DNA of 64,000 nt from Cinclus cinclus (taxonomy: Eukaryota; Chordata; Aves; Passeriformes; Cinclidae). Positions 49,701 to 61,200 of this stretch are shown piece by piece. The notes below the pieces were generated by a model that was not told where the DNA came from, did no database searches, and saw only the letters and a list, made by a program, of their open reading frames with translations. Both the position numbers and the translations under genes were made by a program. Location of the stretch: NCBI RefSeq assembly GCF_963662255.1, contig NC_085047.1, positions 46,159,006 to 46,223,005 of the forward strand. Direction: 5' to 3'. The stretch's first letter is position 1; every line of letters starts with the position of its first letter.

Positions 49701-52440
49701 CTCTGATCATACTCCTGTCTCATACTATGCATATTTCTACAAATTGAGATAGCTAGATGGTTTTTATACCATCTAACATGGTTAAAAGACATATCTTTAT
49801 AAACCAAGGAATAATCATTTTCTCTTCTTGCTTAGTGATATGGGAATGGTTTTTGAGACCTATTGGTATTTATGACCCCACATTTCTTGCATCTCTGATG
49901 CAAATTGAGTCATAGAAACTATCCTGTTCTACCTTTTCTTTTACTGTTTATTTATTCCTGCTTTCTAGAGCAATTTATTTTGCCATTTCTTCTTTAAAAG
50001 TCTGTCTTCTAACTGTAGAATTTGCTGCTCTTCAATAAAAACTATGTTACCAAATTCCTTAGACATCTGAATATGGTTCATCATAACAGTTCAGAAAACT
50101 TGTTATGTAGTTATTTTAGACTATAAAGTTAGATCTATCAGAAATTATAAAATGGCTTTGTAGTTCTGAAGAAGATGACATAGGGCAGATAAAAGTGTGA
50201 GGTGTGATTTGTGTGAGAGAGCACAGGAGCTTTTTGGAAAGAGGAAGCAAGCAGATGGAGTGACTAGGTATTATGATGGACATAGCCACGTCCATACACT
50301 GGTGTACCTGGAGTAGTTAGGTGGGTGGGGTTGTGGGGAAGACAGAAAAGGGAGAACAGAAACAGCTGAAACATCAAGTTAATGTAGAAGCAACTTGCTT
50401 TTTGAAGCAGGTATTTCCAGCTCTGCTTTTCTCAAAGGGAGACAGGTGTCTTGAGTCTTTTGCTCTTAGGACATAAGCAAATGCTTTTGACTAAGGGTTT
50501 ACAGTTGTTACTCTTGGGGAAGAGATGGATGAAATATTTTAAGAGAAAATTAACAGTTTTTTCTTACTTTGATGCAAGAGATTCTGCTGATAACTGATTC
50601 TTTCTTAGACATACATGTTGCCTCTGGATCCTTTAGACCATGTTTTCAAATTAATTTAAAGTAGTTTAGCTGCTCTTTTCTTGATGATCTTTCTGAGGGA
50701 TCACTCATACCATAGAATTCCATGTAGCATATCTATCTGCTTTTTTACTTACAGAAAATTTTGTCTTCTTTCTTATTTTTTCTTTGAACACAGGCATGCT
50801 GTGTTTCTCTCCTGGAATTTCCTGATGTTTTTCTTAATTCTGATCCAAACCTCTTGTTCCATAAAGATTACCAGGAAGGTTTGGCAGGATTGAGAAGTAT
50901 TTAACAGTCTGTTTTGCCATGGAGTTTTAACTATAAAGCATTTCCTTTAACTGGAAGCAAGTCTTTGGGCTGCTACATAGCATCTGCATCATTGCAACAG
51001 CAATCACCTGCTGTTTGATATTTTCTGTTGACTGGCCCTTGCATGGGAGTTTTGTAGCCAAAACTCTCTTGTACAGCTTGCATGTCCATGTTCTCAGCTT
51101 TGTCAAGGCAGATGAAGCAGATGATACTGCTTTTTTTTTTTTTTTCAGTCAAGTATAGAAGTGTCTAGCACTAGATGCCTAGATTCAAGGCAGTAATAGC
51201 TTACTGAAGTACTGTTACAGCCAGAAGGTTGAAGGACAGAGAGGCTTCCATTAGTTTCAGTTGAAAACAGAAATCTGGCTTCTGATAATGCCAAGAAGTT
51301 ACGGTATTGCTCTGACATTTATTTTTGAGCTTGATCTTAATTCTTAGTGGGGTGCATGCAGCAAGAGCTCTAGACTTCATCTTATGTGTTCCTTTCAATA
51401 AGATGTAAAGGAAGGTCAGGGTTCCTTCTAAAATCATAGTTGCTTATAGTGGCAAGAATAAAAATTACTCAAGAACCTTCTAAGTGAATTTTATTTCCTG
51501 GAATTAGTAATTTTGTTGAAACAATTCCTTCAGTTCTGGAATATGTCACATTAATCTGCTTTGTCTTGCATTTTGATAGCTGTTTTTGCAGTTGCCCTTT
51601 GAGTTGAACACTGTCCTAGAGAACAGAAGGAATATTTGAAATATATCTAGAACTAGTGATGCTGGAGTTTTCATATCACATTATTTAATGTCTGTTACTT
51701 GTCATGAGATCCCTATCATGAAACAGACCTAGAACTAACTCTCTAAGGATATACAAACAAGTCATGAAAGAATGAGTTTAGAATCAAACATAATGAGAAG
51801 AATATTCAGGCTTCTTAATCTACCACAGACTTTATGCTTTGGAAGAGGTCAGACATGCAATAGGATCTTGCCAAACTTAGGTCATCTCAATGCAGAGTGT
51901 AGATGGAGTAGTGAAGGAGAGGTGTAGTCAGATTACTGTGCATCACACTGTACCTCAGAGGCCACTGGCCCTTTATTATCTTGAAATTTTCCTTCTGGAT
52001 TACCTTAGTTTATTTGTACTTAGTAACTGATAGTTTTCTTTAGTAATTCAATGTTGTTTTAACTTCAGTTTTAGTTGAAATTACAGTCCTCAAAACATGC
52101 ATTTGACATTTTCATGAGATGTTGTAGATGTGAAATCGCACATGGGAGGAAAATGCTTGATACTTTCTCTTGCAGATTGGTTTTGTGTTAATTTCATCTT
52201 TGAAGGAAACTTGAAGTTGATGCTGGTTTGACTGTCCAGGTTTTGTCAAGAGGCATTTTTCTCTACTGTTGAAATACCATGGGGAGCACAACATGAAGCT
52301 AATACTTGATCTGAAATGGAAGATAATTGCCAAGAAAGCAGCTTTGGAGAAAGAGACTTGGGGGTCCCAGTGGAGAAGCTGAACTGGGATTAGTAGTATG
52401 CCCTTGCAGCAAAAATGGCCAGCTGGGTCCTGGGCAGTCT

Positions 52441-52590
52441 CATAAAATTCCTGACCTCTGGAGGTCATCTTGTCCACACCCAGCTCAAACTGTATCACCT
52501 GGAACAGGTAATCCAGGACTACATTCATTTGAGTTTTTTAGTATCTCCAAGGATGGGGACTCCCCCGCTTGTGTGGGCAGCCTATTGCTA
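52441..52590 (-). mobile_element. Reversed CR1 fragment nested in another CR1
   Basis: CTGGAGGTCATCTTGTCCAC, AGTATCTCCAAGGATGGGGA and TGTGTGGGCAGCCT are reversed CR1 3'-end blocks. They run against the surrounding plus-strand CR1. A local inversion or an independent insertion would both explain this. Confidence 0.7.
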
Positions 52591-52978
52591 TATTGGCAAG
52601 AGTAGAGGCAGGAGGACAGAGGAGGTGGTTTTCTGTGCCCCACCACCCCCCTGCCCATCCTTCTGCTCTTGGGACTGCATCTGGAGTACAATGGCAAGTT
52701 TGGGATTTGACAGGATGCAAGGCATTGTCATGCTGATGGAAGTTCAGTGGAGAACTACCAAGATGCTTAGATGGCTGGAGTTCCTGATCTAGTAGGACTG
52801 GGTCAGGATAGGTTACTTTGTTCAACCCTGAGAGGCATAAAAAGGGAATGAGTTACCTAATTGGAGGAGACAGAAGACAAAGTTGAACTCTAAGGAAAGT
52901 TGCACAGTGGAAGGAAGAAAGGCAAGAGACAGAACTTGAAAACAAGGGGAAACTTACTTATATACAGAAGAAGGTGTT

Positions 52979-52984
52979 TGGTTT

Positions 52985-53015
<31 letters not shown>

Positions 53016-53062
53016 TTTTTGGTTTGTTTGGGTTTTTTTTGTTGTTGTTTCTGGGTGTGTTT
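52979..53062. repeat. (TG)n microsatellite with flanking T/G-rich sequence
   Basis: About 13 TG units (roughly 52,989-53,014) pass into GGTTTGTTTGGG and TTGTTGTTG units. Confidence 0.9.
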
Positions 53063-56000
53063 TGTTTTTCCTGTCCTATAAGGGTTGTGAAATCCTCCGC
53101 AGGCTTTTTGGAGTACTTGTCCTTGAAGATGCTCAGATTTAACTGGACAAGATCCTGAGCAAACACCTGTGGACCTGCTTTGAGCAGGAGGCTGCACTTG
53201 ACCTCAGGAGGTCTCCTTCAGTCTTTATGATTCTGTGGTCTTGTTCTTCTGAAACAAAGAAAGAAGTAGTTATTTTTTAAAATAAAGGCTCAGAAAGTTT
53301 TGATTTTTTTTTTTTTTGTTCCCTCTGAACTTAGTCACTAATGAAGATTTTGGTATTTTGTTCTGGTTTTCCTCTGCCAGTGAAGATCTTTTTGTGTCCT
53401 GCCAACCAATATCAACAACATTGACACATCTATATGTTTTCCTTAATTATTTTCTAAGCACCCACTTTTCCTTGAGGATGGTTAAAATATTAAATTAAAT
53501 ATACACTGTAGTAAGAACTTGAGAAGGCTGTTAGGGTTCTCATCAGGGATTGAAATTCCTGTAGTGGTGTAGTTGGGTGTACACGGAAGAGTAAAACTAG
53601 GACAGGAACTTAAAATATTTTCCTCTGAGCATTCTCATACCTTCTGACTCCCTAGAGGTCAGGGCATCCCTTGAACTTCATGCAATGTTCATTTATGCTG
53701 TTTTTGGTAAATCTCTTTAATTAGTGCTTGTCCAGACTTCTCGTGAACACGTATAAACAGTTTTTCCATCCGTGACTGTCTTTGGTAAGAGGTTCTGCTG
53801 ACCTGCTGTGTGTTACATGAAGAGCTGTCTCCTGTTTATTTTGACATTTCTGTTGATATTTGTGTGATTTTATGTAGTTGTTAATATAAAACATACTGAG
53901 CAATTGATCCATAATGCCCTACATAATAACCATTTTTGGTTCTGTCATGATTCTCCTAAGCTATCTTGTTTCCAGGCCAAAAATCCTTACCTCATAAGAA
54001 TGCTCTTTGACCCTCTGTATTACTATACCTTTCCTTAATTTTAGTAAATCCTCTGTTTGTTTATGGCAGCTAGAAGGGTACTTTGAGAAAAGGATTCTCA
54101 AATGTTACTTCTTCTGCAGAAGGAAGTTAATACTGCAGATTTTAGAGATGAGAGAGATAATGTTTGGAAGAATTTGAGAGTAGAACTGTAAGTTAGATCA
54201 GAAACTTGATAGTCTCATTTGGAAATTTTACACTTAGGAACGGAAAAAAAATCTTGGTTTGCATTATGGGTATTCAAAAACATTAGAGATCTATGAAGGC
54301 TCTCTGTTGCTGTTGTCAGTGGAGGAAATCATTGAGTTAGACTTAATAAATTCTTGAGAAAGATGTATAATCCTGATTGAGTACTTTCAGGTGTGCATTA
54401 ATCTTTCTTTATAATAGTGTGGTACTCCTTGGGGGTTTTTTGAATGGTTTTAATGTTTGAACTTGGAAGTTTAGGGAGTGCTGGAAAAAGTAATAAAAAT
54501 ACTAGAAAAAATGTTTAGCTTGAGGGAGATAATGATTATAGCATTTTAGAAGGTATGTATTTAAAGAAGGTTTGGGCCTTCTAATTTTCTTCTCTTCCAC
54601 CATGCCCTGTCTTGTTGACTTGTGTAACAGTATGTTTAAATTCCAAATCAGAAATGCTCATTCTTTTAGTTGTTATTACAAGAATAAAATGAGAGCTTTG
54701 GTATTACAGTTTTGCTCCTACCCACAGAATCTTCTGCATAGTTGGCATGTTTTTTTGGAAATTCTTATTCTTTGTTATCTTTATAAATTAGATCTAGCTT
54801 TGTTAGATTATTACTGGATAGGAATAAAAATTTTTCTTGCTTTTAAATCTGACAGAGATGGGGTGAAGTCAGTGAACAACTCCAGTATTTTGAAGATGTA
54901 CGAAATTCAGAAGCAATTGACATGCTGTTGCACTGTTCTTTGTGTGCATGATCCTTTCTTGATATCCCCTAAATGATGAGGTATTTGATATGCTGGTTAG
55001 CAAAAGCTATTTCTGCATTCCAGGAATTTTTGTCGAAATATGTAGTTTGCTGACACAATGAATTTTTTTCTGATTATGCTCTGATCAGTTTACTATACAT
55101 TCCTTTATTAAAACCTATACTTTTGTCTTGCTGTCTCTTGAAGTCACTGTAGCCTCTGTTGGATTTCTCTTGTGGATATGGAACTTGTGAAAGTTTCATT
55201 TGCCTGTGTGTTGTTTCCTGATTGTATTGCTGAATGCTCTTGCTTAAGTTTTTTGCCAGCATATTTGCATCAATGCTTCTAGATTTATGTTTTGGTTTAT
55301 TCTGGAGCTACCAAGGCTATTTGTGCAAACAGTTTTTTTTTTTATGGTGGTTTTCCATTAAGCACATTTCAAGAAATTAAACCCTTTGTAAATTGTAGCC
55401 TCCTGTACTATTAATAATATAACTCAAGAGTTTTCTGGATGCCCTGCTTTTGTTTCTTAGCATGCCAGAGGAGGTGAATGTATAACAGCAGAATAGCTCT
55501 AACTCACAGAACAATATATCTGCTAGATTTTGGTCTTGGCACTAAGTGTGAATTTTGTCAATATTTTGACTGATTAGGAAGATAGGTGATGTCCTGAGTA
55601 ACACGTTTAAAGGCAAATAGAAAAAAAATTAAAAGAAGGGAGGAAGGAAGGATCCTAGAATTGTATTTCATACCCCCTTCTATAGGAGTTTGATATCTTG
55701 ACAGGTACTCCTTTTTGAAGGGAATTCCCAGCAAATGTTTCATCAAAACAGCATTTTAAAATTGTGAAGTTTTCTGGAAATTTTACTGGTCTCTGTAAGG
55801 TGCTACATCCATTTTATGTCACAGGCATGTGGGTTTGTATGTTTTTATCTGGATGCTCTTAGTATAGGAAAGATGACATTATAAACCCATAAATTTAATC
55901 TCTAGCTGTCTGTAAGACTAGGATTTAACTAGTCCTCAAATTTGGGTATTGTAAATTAGGAAGAGCAAATATATCCTCAGAAACTTTTCTGACTCACAAC

Positions 56001-56599
56001 AAAGTGAAGCACGTATGAAACATGCTTTGCCTTTCCTTCCCCTTTCCATCCTTGAGAAAAGGGGAGGAGGGAGAGAGCCAAAATAATTTCCTCAGAAGGG
56101 AAGGGATTTTAGTTGCCTAAGTGACAGTTTTCTAGTACTTAGTAAGGTAAGAGTCTGTCTAGTAAGAGGCCCATAATTTTTGGTGAGGAATGTTCTTTAT
56201 GACTGTCAAAACCATGATACTATTTCTATGGACAGAGACGGTGTCTAGATGTTTTTTGCTGAAACTTGCTTTATTGTGCTTGAGATATTTGCCTAACACC
56301 GGTATATCTAATACATGTAGCACATCAGAATTATCGATTTTGTATGTTGACTATGTCATTGGTATTTCTCCTCTGTGTGGCTTTTTCTGGGCTTTTTGTA
56401 GAATATTTGTTCTATTCTGTGCAAAATTGTTGATGGACTGACTGCTGTGTTGGGAGATGTCAAAAGTGAGTCTGTTACCAGGTACATGGAGTCACAGTTC
56501 CACGTAGAAACTCTGCAGTATATAATTCCTGCCTGGAGGATTGGAGATATAATGTATTTTCCCCAAAGTTTATTTATTCTTCATATTCATAACTTCTTT

Positions 56600-56790
56600 G
56601 GCGTGCAGGTGACTGCACAATGAAACGGATTGCCCAGAGAAGTCACAGTGTCCCCCTCACTAGAGATACTCATGAACCATCTGGGATGCAATCCTGTGTC
56701 ATGTGCTCTAGGAAGACCCTGCTTGAACAGGGAGGTTGGACCAAATGTCTTTTCTAAGTTTACCCATTCTGTGAATCACATTAACCATGC
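56600..56790 (+). mobile_element. CR1 LINE 3' fragment
   Basis: GATTGCCCAGAGAAGTCACAG, GATGCAATCCTGTGTCATGT, GACCCTGCTTGAACAGGGAG, GTTGGACCAAATG and CCCATTCTGTGAATC match a CR1 3' end in order. The terminus has decayed. Confidence 0.85.
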
Positions 56791-57241
56791 TAGAGTCCTG
56801 TTCCTTTCCTTACAGTCATTGTCCCATTAACAAGGAGAGAGGAATAGAGTTCTTTCAAACTCTGAACCCAGCACAACTTGTTGCACACTCTTACCACTGT
56901 TCAGTTTGCAGTCAGTGGGGTTTGGGGTGGAATTGGGATGTTGTGGCGGGTTTGAGGTTTTTGAAGGATGTATTTATATGTGTGTGTGTGTCTTTACACG
57001 GAAGGTTAGTTGTAGCCAGCTTTTTCCCAGGAGTAAAAGACCCAACCATAGTTCTGAATGCTTTTGACAGGACGGACGATCAGGAGAGTTAATATAGTAG
57101 GAAGGTTCTGATGAGGGAGCAGATGACAGAAATAAAACTTTTCATTTGTTGGTTTGTTTTTTTTTTTTAAGACCATAATTTAAGTCAATAGCCAAGCATA
57201 GTTTTAACTAATGTATTGTTTTGCTTTGTTTTATGTTTTAG

Positions 57242-57392
57242 AAATGTGGCCAATTAACATCTTGTACTGGCTGCAAAGCTCAGTGCAGGTTTTTTGACAT
57301 GACTCAGTGCATAGGACCTAATGGATATATGGAGCCATACTGCTCAACTGTATGCATGAACACACACAAATCAAAATATGCAAAATCACAAA
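57242..57392 (+). CDS. ZMYM2: ZMYM2, next coding exon (residues 507-557 if joined directly to the exon ending at 43,582)
   Basis: The acceptor TTATGTTTTAG is followed by AAATGTGGCCAATTAACATC. The exon encodes KCGQLTSCTGCKAQCRFFDM and then the conserved TQCIGPNGYMEPYCST. It holds a further MYM-type finger (C514-x2-C517 with C540-x3-C544). The codon where I recall Tyr in mammals (KYGK) is Cys here. The donor is A|GTAAGT in phase 1, completed to Ser by the next exon. Both this exon's start and the upstream exon's end are phase 0, so direct joining is in frame, although the mammalian protein has a short linker between them. Confidence 0.95.
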
Positions 57393-58133
57393 GTAAGTGA
57401 AAAGGATGATGGGTTTTCATCACTGCCAAGAGTAGACTTTTTTAAAAGTTTGAATACTGGGGGTGGGTATGTTTGTTTTACAGTTAGTCTATGCAGATAT
57501 GACTTTATAGTTTTTAACTTCATTAAAAAAAAAACAAAAGATCTTCTGTTGAACACCAGTGAATGGACCCATGAGGCTTAATTTTCCTCACTGGCCTTTT
57601 TTGTGATGTTGGAAAGCATTTTCAACAGTCTTAAGGCTTGCTGTGAAAAAAATGCTGAAGCATAATGTGCTCCAGTGTGTCACAGGATGATAGTGCAGGT
57701 TTTTTGCATATGAATTCATGTTTTCTGAATTCTCATGTGAATCCCACCCCGGATTTTTTTTTCAGTCAAGCAGGAGATGGATAAGAAGGGAGGTAGTTAC
57801 AATGCATATAGGTATTCTCTAGGTGAAGTTTTTGATCCTGTAAATAACTCAAAATGTGTCTTCTTCAGTATGCAAAGCAGATCTCAAGCTGTAGATGCTC
57901 CAGTGAATTTTATGGAAGAAGGTGTTTCCATATTTAGTACTGATCTTTAGTGGAAGTATTTATCCAAACTTCTGTAATTTCTTTTGTTCTGTGTGACTTG
58001 TAGAAGCTGATTGGAAAACAGACTAATCTTAGTTTTTGACTTTGAAAAGTTAAAACAGGCTCGCCTATAATATTCTCTTTTTTTCCCCCTATTATTTTGT
58101 TTATTTTGTTTGTAAACTACGTTTTTCTTTTAG
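57393..58133 (+). other. ZMYM2: ZMYM2 intron (short)
   Basis: 741-base GT-AG intron with a consensus donor GTAAGT and acceptor GTTTTTCTTTTAG. No repeat was recognised. Confidence 0.92.
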
Positions 58134-58249
58134 GTGTGGAAATTATTTGCCACTTTTGTAAGCGAAACTCTTTACCTCAATATCAAGCCACAATGCCTGA
58201 TGGAAAACTGTACAACTTTTGCAGTTCCAGTTGTGTAGCTAAATTTCAG
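58134..58249 (+). CDS. ZMYM2: ZMYM2, following coding exon (end of residue 557 to 595)
   Basis: Completes Ser557 and continues VEIICHFCKRNSLPQYQATM, then PDGKLYNFCSSSCVAKFQ. This is another intact MYM-type zinc finger (C562-x2-C565 with C586-x3-C590). The order matches the family protein exactly. The donor is CAG|GTTAGC in phase 0. A read-through open frame after the donor stops within ten codons. Confidence 0.97.
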
Positions 58250-61200
58250 GTTAGCTGTTGTGTTAAATATTTTCCTCCCTAAATTTTTTTGTGCCTGTGT
58301 TTATGTTAAATATTTGAATATTTAACTAACTTGCTGGTATATACATGCTTGGGAGTTACAATTAACGTAGCAGGTGCTTCTGGCTCATAACAATTTCTTT
58401 GCTCAAAGATCTGTTTCATAATAACACTAGCTACTGTCTTAAACTTATAAAATTGGATAAGAACAACCAATTTCTGCTTTATACTGTTAGAAAACACAAA
58501 GCTGTATCACTGGTTATCTTTATTTTTACCACTGAAGCCTCTTCATAAATGTGATCCATGCTGTTTTGCACTGAAGATGAACAATTTAGCCTCTTTTGTA
58601 CTAAACACAGTAACAAAATTCTCATGTTGAATATAGAACTAACAAAGGTCTGCCATGGGGAAAAGTGATTCCTCCTGAAATGAAAGGTTGGAGCCTCAGC
58701 CATTTCATTTATGGACAAATGTAGCTGTTTAAATGGTGGCCAGAATATGGGGGGTTGCAAGGCTAATGACATGCACTCTGGGTGAGGCTGCTCTGCTTGT
58801 TGAAAGTGTCATATTTTCAGTATGAATTAAGGTTAGAGCATAAGTAAAATGTGTTGTAGCCATTAATGTTCTGGACGATCAAAGGATTTTTTTAAATAAT
58901 AGGTTTCAATTTTTGTATGTAAAAACATTTTTCCTCAGATTTATGCAAAAAGTTGATAATTGCTCCCTCGTGGAAGGGTGTCATACTCCCACACAGGGTT
59001 TTCCCATTTGTCATTTAACTTTGCTGTTTTCTGTCAACTGGACAGCAAATTAGTCTTTTAATTGCTTTGTTAATATACCCTGGGTAGGTAGGACTTCTAT
59101 CATGTAGCCATGTTCTGTGTTTCCCTCATAACCAATTTGGTAGGTGTCTCAGTGGAACTGGTTCACAGAGTGAATCACTTCTTGCTGTTAGTATGTAGTG
59201 ACAGACCTGTAATACTTCTTGCAAACCTATTTAACATCTCTTTTGTTCTCTGTGATTTTACAATTAACTCCATCCCCAGGAGCTCTCGGAACAAATACAA
59301 CCAGGGAATGATGAATTCAAACTGGGCCTTCTTGGATTTGCACATAAGTCAATATTGGGCAACATTATTGAATAGAACTGCCAAAACATTTAATGCTGGT
59401 TGTGGGTTTCTGGTCTTACTGAGTCCTTGTGCTCATGCTTCCATTGCAGTCTCAGTGCTGCACATCAACCTCTTGTCAGTGTTGTAGTGGAGTTTCTTTG
59501 AATCAATGTTGCAGTCTGTACATTCTCAGTAAAAACCAAGAATGGATAGGTTGCTTACAGTTAGTTTGTTCCACCAGCACTGTGGGATTTTAACTTTTGA
59601 TAGGTTTTGAATAATCACTGTGTATAAGAATAAAATGTATTCCCCGTAAGGCTAGAGTAGAATGTATGAGAACAGCTTCTTTGTTCTGTTTAATTAGTAT
59701 TTAGGAGGAAATGATGGTATTCCACAATGTGAGCACTGGACTCTTAAGTGTTCCCTTGAGGCTTTTCTTGTACCCAAGTGACATGTAAGGTATTGAACCT
59801 AAATTTAAAAAATGGTCAATTTACTAGGATGCTCCACATTTTTCAGTGTTTACTAATGGAGATAAATCTTGTTTTAATTTTCTGGCTTCATAGTCATCCC
59901 TTTTTCCTGCTGTGCTTGTTCTTCCTAGACCTTTTTCTTTAAAGGTTATCCTTCTCAGATTAGAATAATTGCTGTTTCAGGCCTGTGTTTCCTCCCTTCC
60001 GCATGATTTTAGTCCTTTTGGTTTACAAATAGCTACGTTTGTTTTACAGAACTTGGGGATTGATTATAATTGTTTCTTACAAATAACCTTTTGTTTCTAG
60101 CTGGTTGTTCTTTTAGTGTGTTGAAATATCAGAAAGATTCAGCTGAACTGCATGTTCTACAGTTTATGTCCATATCTACATTCTTCTTTGAGCAGCCATC
60201 CTTTAAGAGCATTTGATCTTGTAAGAAAGACAGTAAAGGAGAGAGACCAGCCTGCATTATGGTAGTTTGGTAGCTGGTGGTAGAACAGTAGCACTGAAAC
60301 TTGTCTTCCAAACTCTGTCTTGGACAATGTTATTGCAAAGTTAGACAGATCTGTTCCCAAGGTGTATTGTTTTAAATCAGTATTGATTTAAAGGTACTTT
60401 TACTGGGTCAGATGTTGCTGTGGATGGAAAAAGAAACTGATTATTTACTGTGAACATGGAGGCTGTAACACAACTGTCTTCACAAAGTTAGCAGCTGTGT
60501 ATGTGTCTGACAGTACAAGCTACCTGGCAAAACACAAGTCTGTGCAAAATTTGTGCTAAAGCTTGAATTGGTTTGAATTTTGCTTCCAGTTTATGGATGT
60601 ATCTGGAGAATTGTAGGATCAGTATCAGTAAGAATTACAAGTACGATTTTTTTTTTTTAGTGGGATACTCTCTCTGGTTATTCACTAATGCTGTTCTTTT
60701 TCAGCATTGCAATGGTGCCTAGAAGTGTTCTTGGCTATATAACTTATATCTCTCTTGAATACACATGTGTGCCCACAGACAAATACTCTTCTAAATTTGA
60801 TAATAAAAATATTTAAAGCTTCCATGCCTAGTCTAGAAGGTCAGTGTGTGCATGAGTGCGAGAGCAGTGTTTGTTTCCTTCCCTATTTAATTTAGTTCCT
60901 TTGATTTTACTTGTGGAACAGTCCTAGTGAATGACAGCATGTAAAAGATTCCTCTTAAGTGCTTCTCTCATGCACCTTAGGAACAACCCAATTCTTTAAA
61001 AGGGTTTTTTATATTTCCTCAGCTGGAAAAAACACCTAATCTCAAGTCTGGCTGCCTACAGCTCTTCACTTGTGCACTTATGTACAGAAATGTTTGCACA
61101 ATTTGATTTCATGTAGCTGTGAGCAAGGATAACCCTCTGTCACATATGCTGCCATGGCAGGGGCAGGTTAGAAGTTGTGCTGCTGTGGTGGTCCTTTCAG

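Larger units (their letters stand above)
52330..53235 (+). mobile_element. CR1 LINE fragment with a nested reversed CR1 piece
   Basis: Starts with AGAGACTTGGGGGTCCCAGT and TGCCCTTGCAGCAAAAATGG, then is interrupted by a reversed CR1 segment. It resumes near CTGGAGTACAATGGCAAG and ACTACCAAGATGCTTAGATG, and ends with GACCTGCTTTGAGCAGGAGG, GACCTCAGGAGGTCTCCTTC and ATGATTCTGTGG. A GT microsatellite and T/G-rich stretch sit in its 3' part. Overlapping open frames on both strands are remnants. Confidence 0.8.
43583..57241 (+). other. ZMYM2: Long ZMYM2 intron(s), about 13.7 kb
   Basis: GT-AG boundaries at each end. It contains three CR1 loci (45,425-46,712; 52,330-53,235; 56,600-56,790) and otherwise unique AT-rich, T-biased DNA. 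I searched by eye for a short exon encoding about 24 linker residues known in mammals and did not find it, so this interval may in truth be two introns plus an unrecognised exon. Confidence 0.75.

Noticed and set aside
51146..51230. Possible missing ZMYM2 linker exon preceded by a strong poly-T acceptor and ending QPE-like
   Set aside because: In-frame stop codons occur and the body of the sequence does not match the expected linker.
54840..54960. Possible missing ZMYM2 linker exon (a frame with a S-x-x-x-S-x-L-K pattern)
   Set aside because: Similarity is confined to a few residues, there is no donor at the right place, and the following residues do not match.
59110..59487. Plus-strand open frame of 125 codons in the last large intron
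   Set aside because: No domain, no family resemblance and no splice support; T-rich composition explains the hydrophobic translation.
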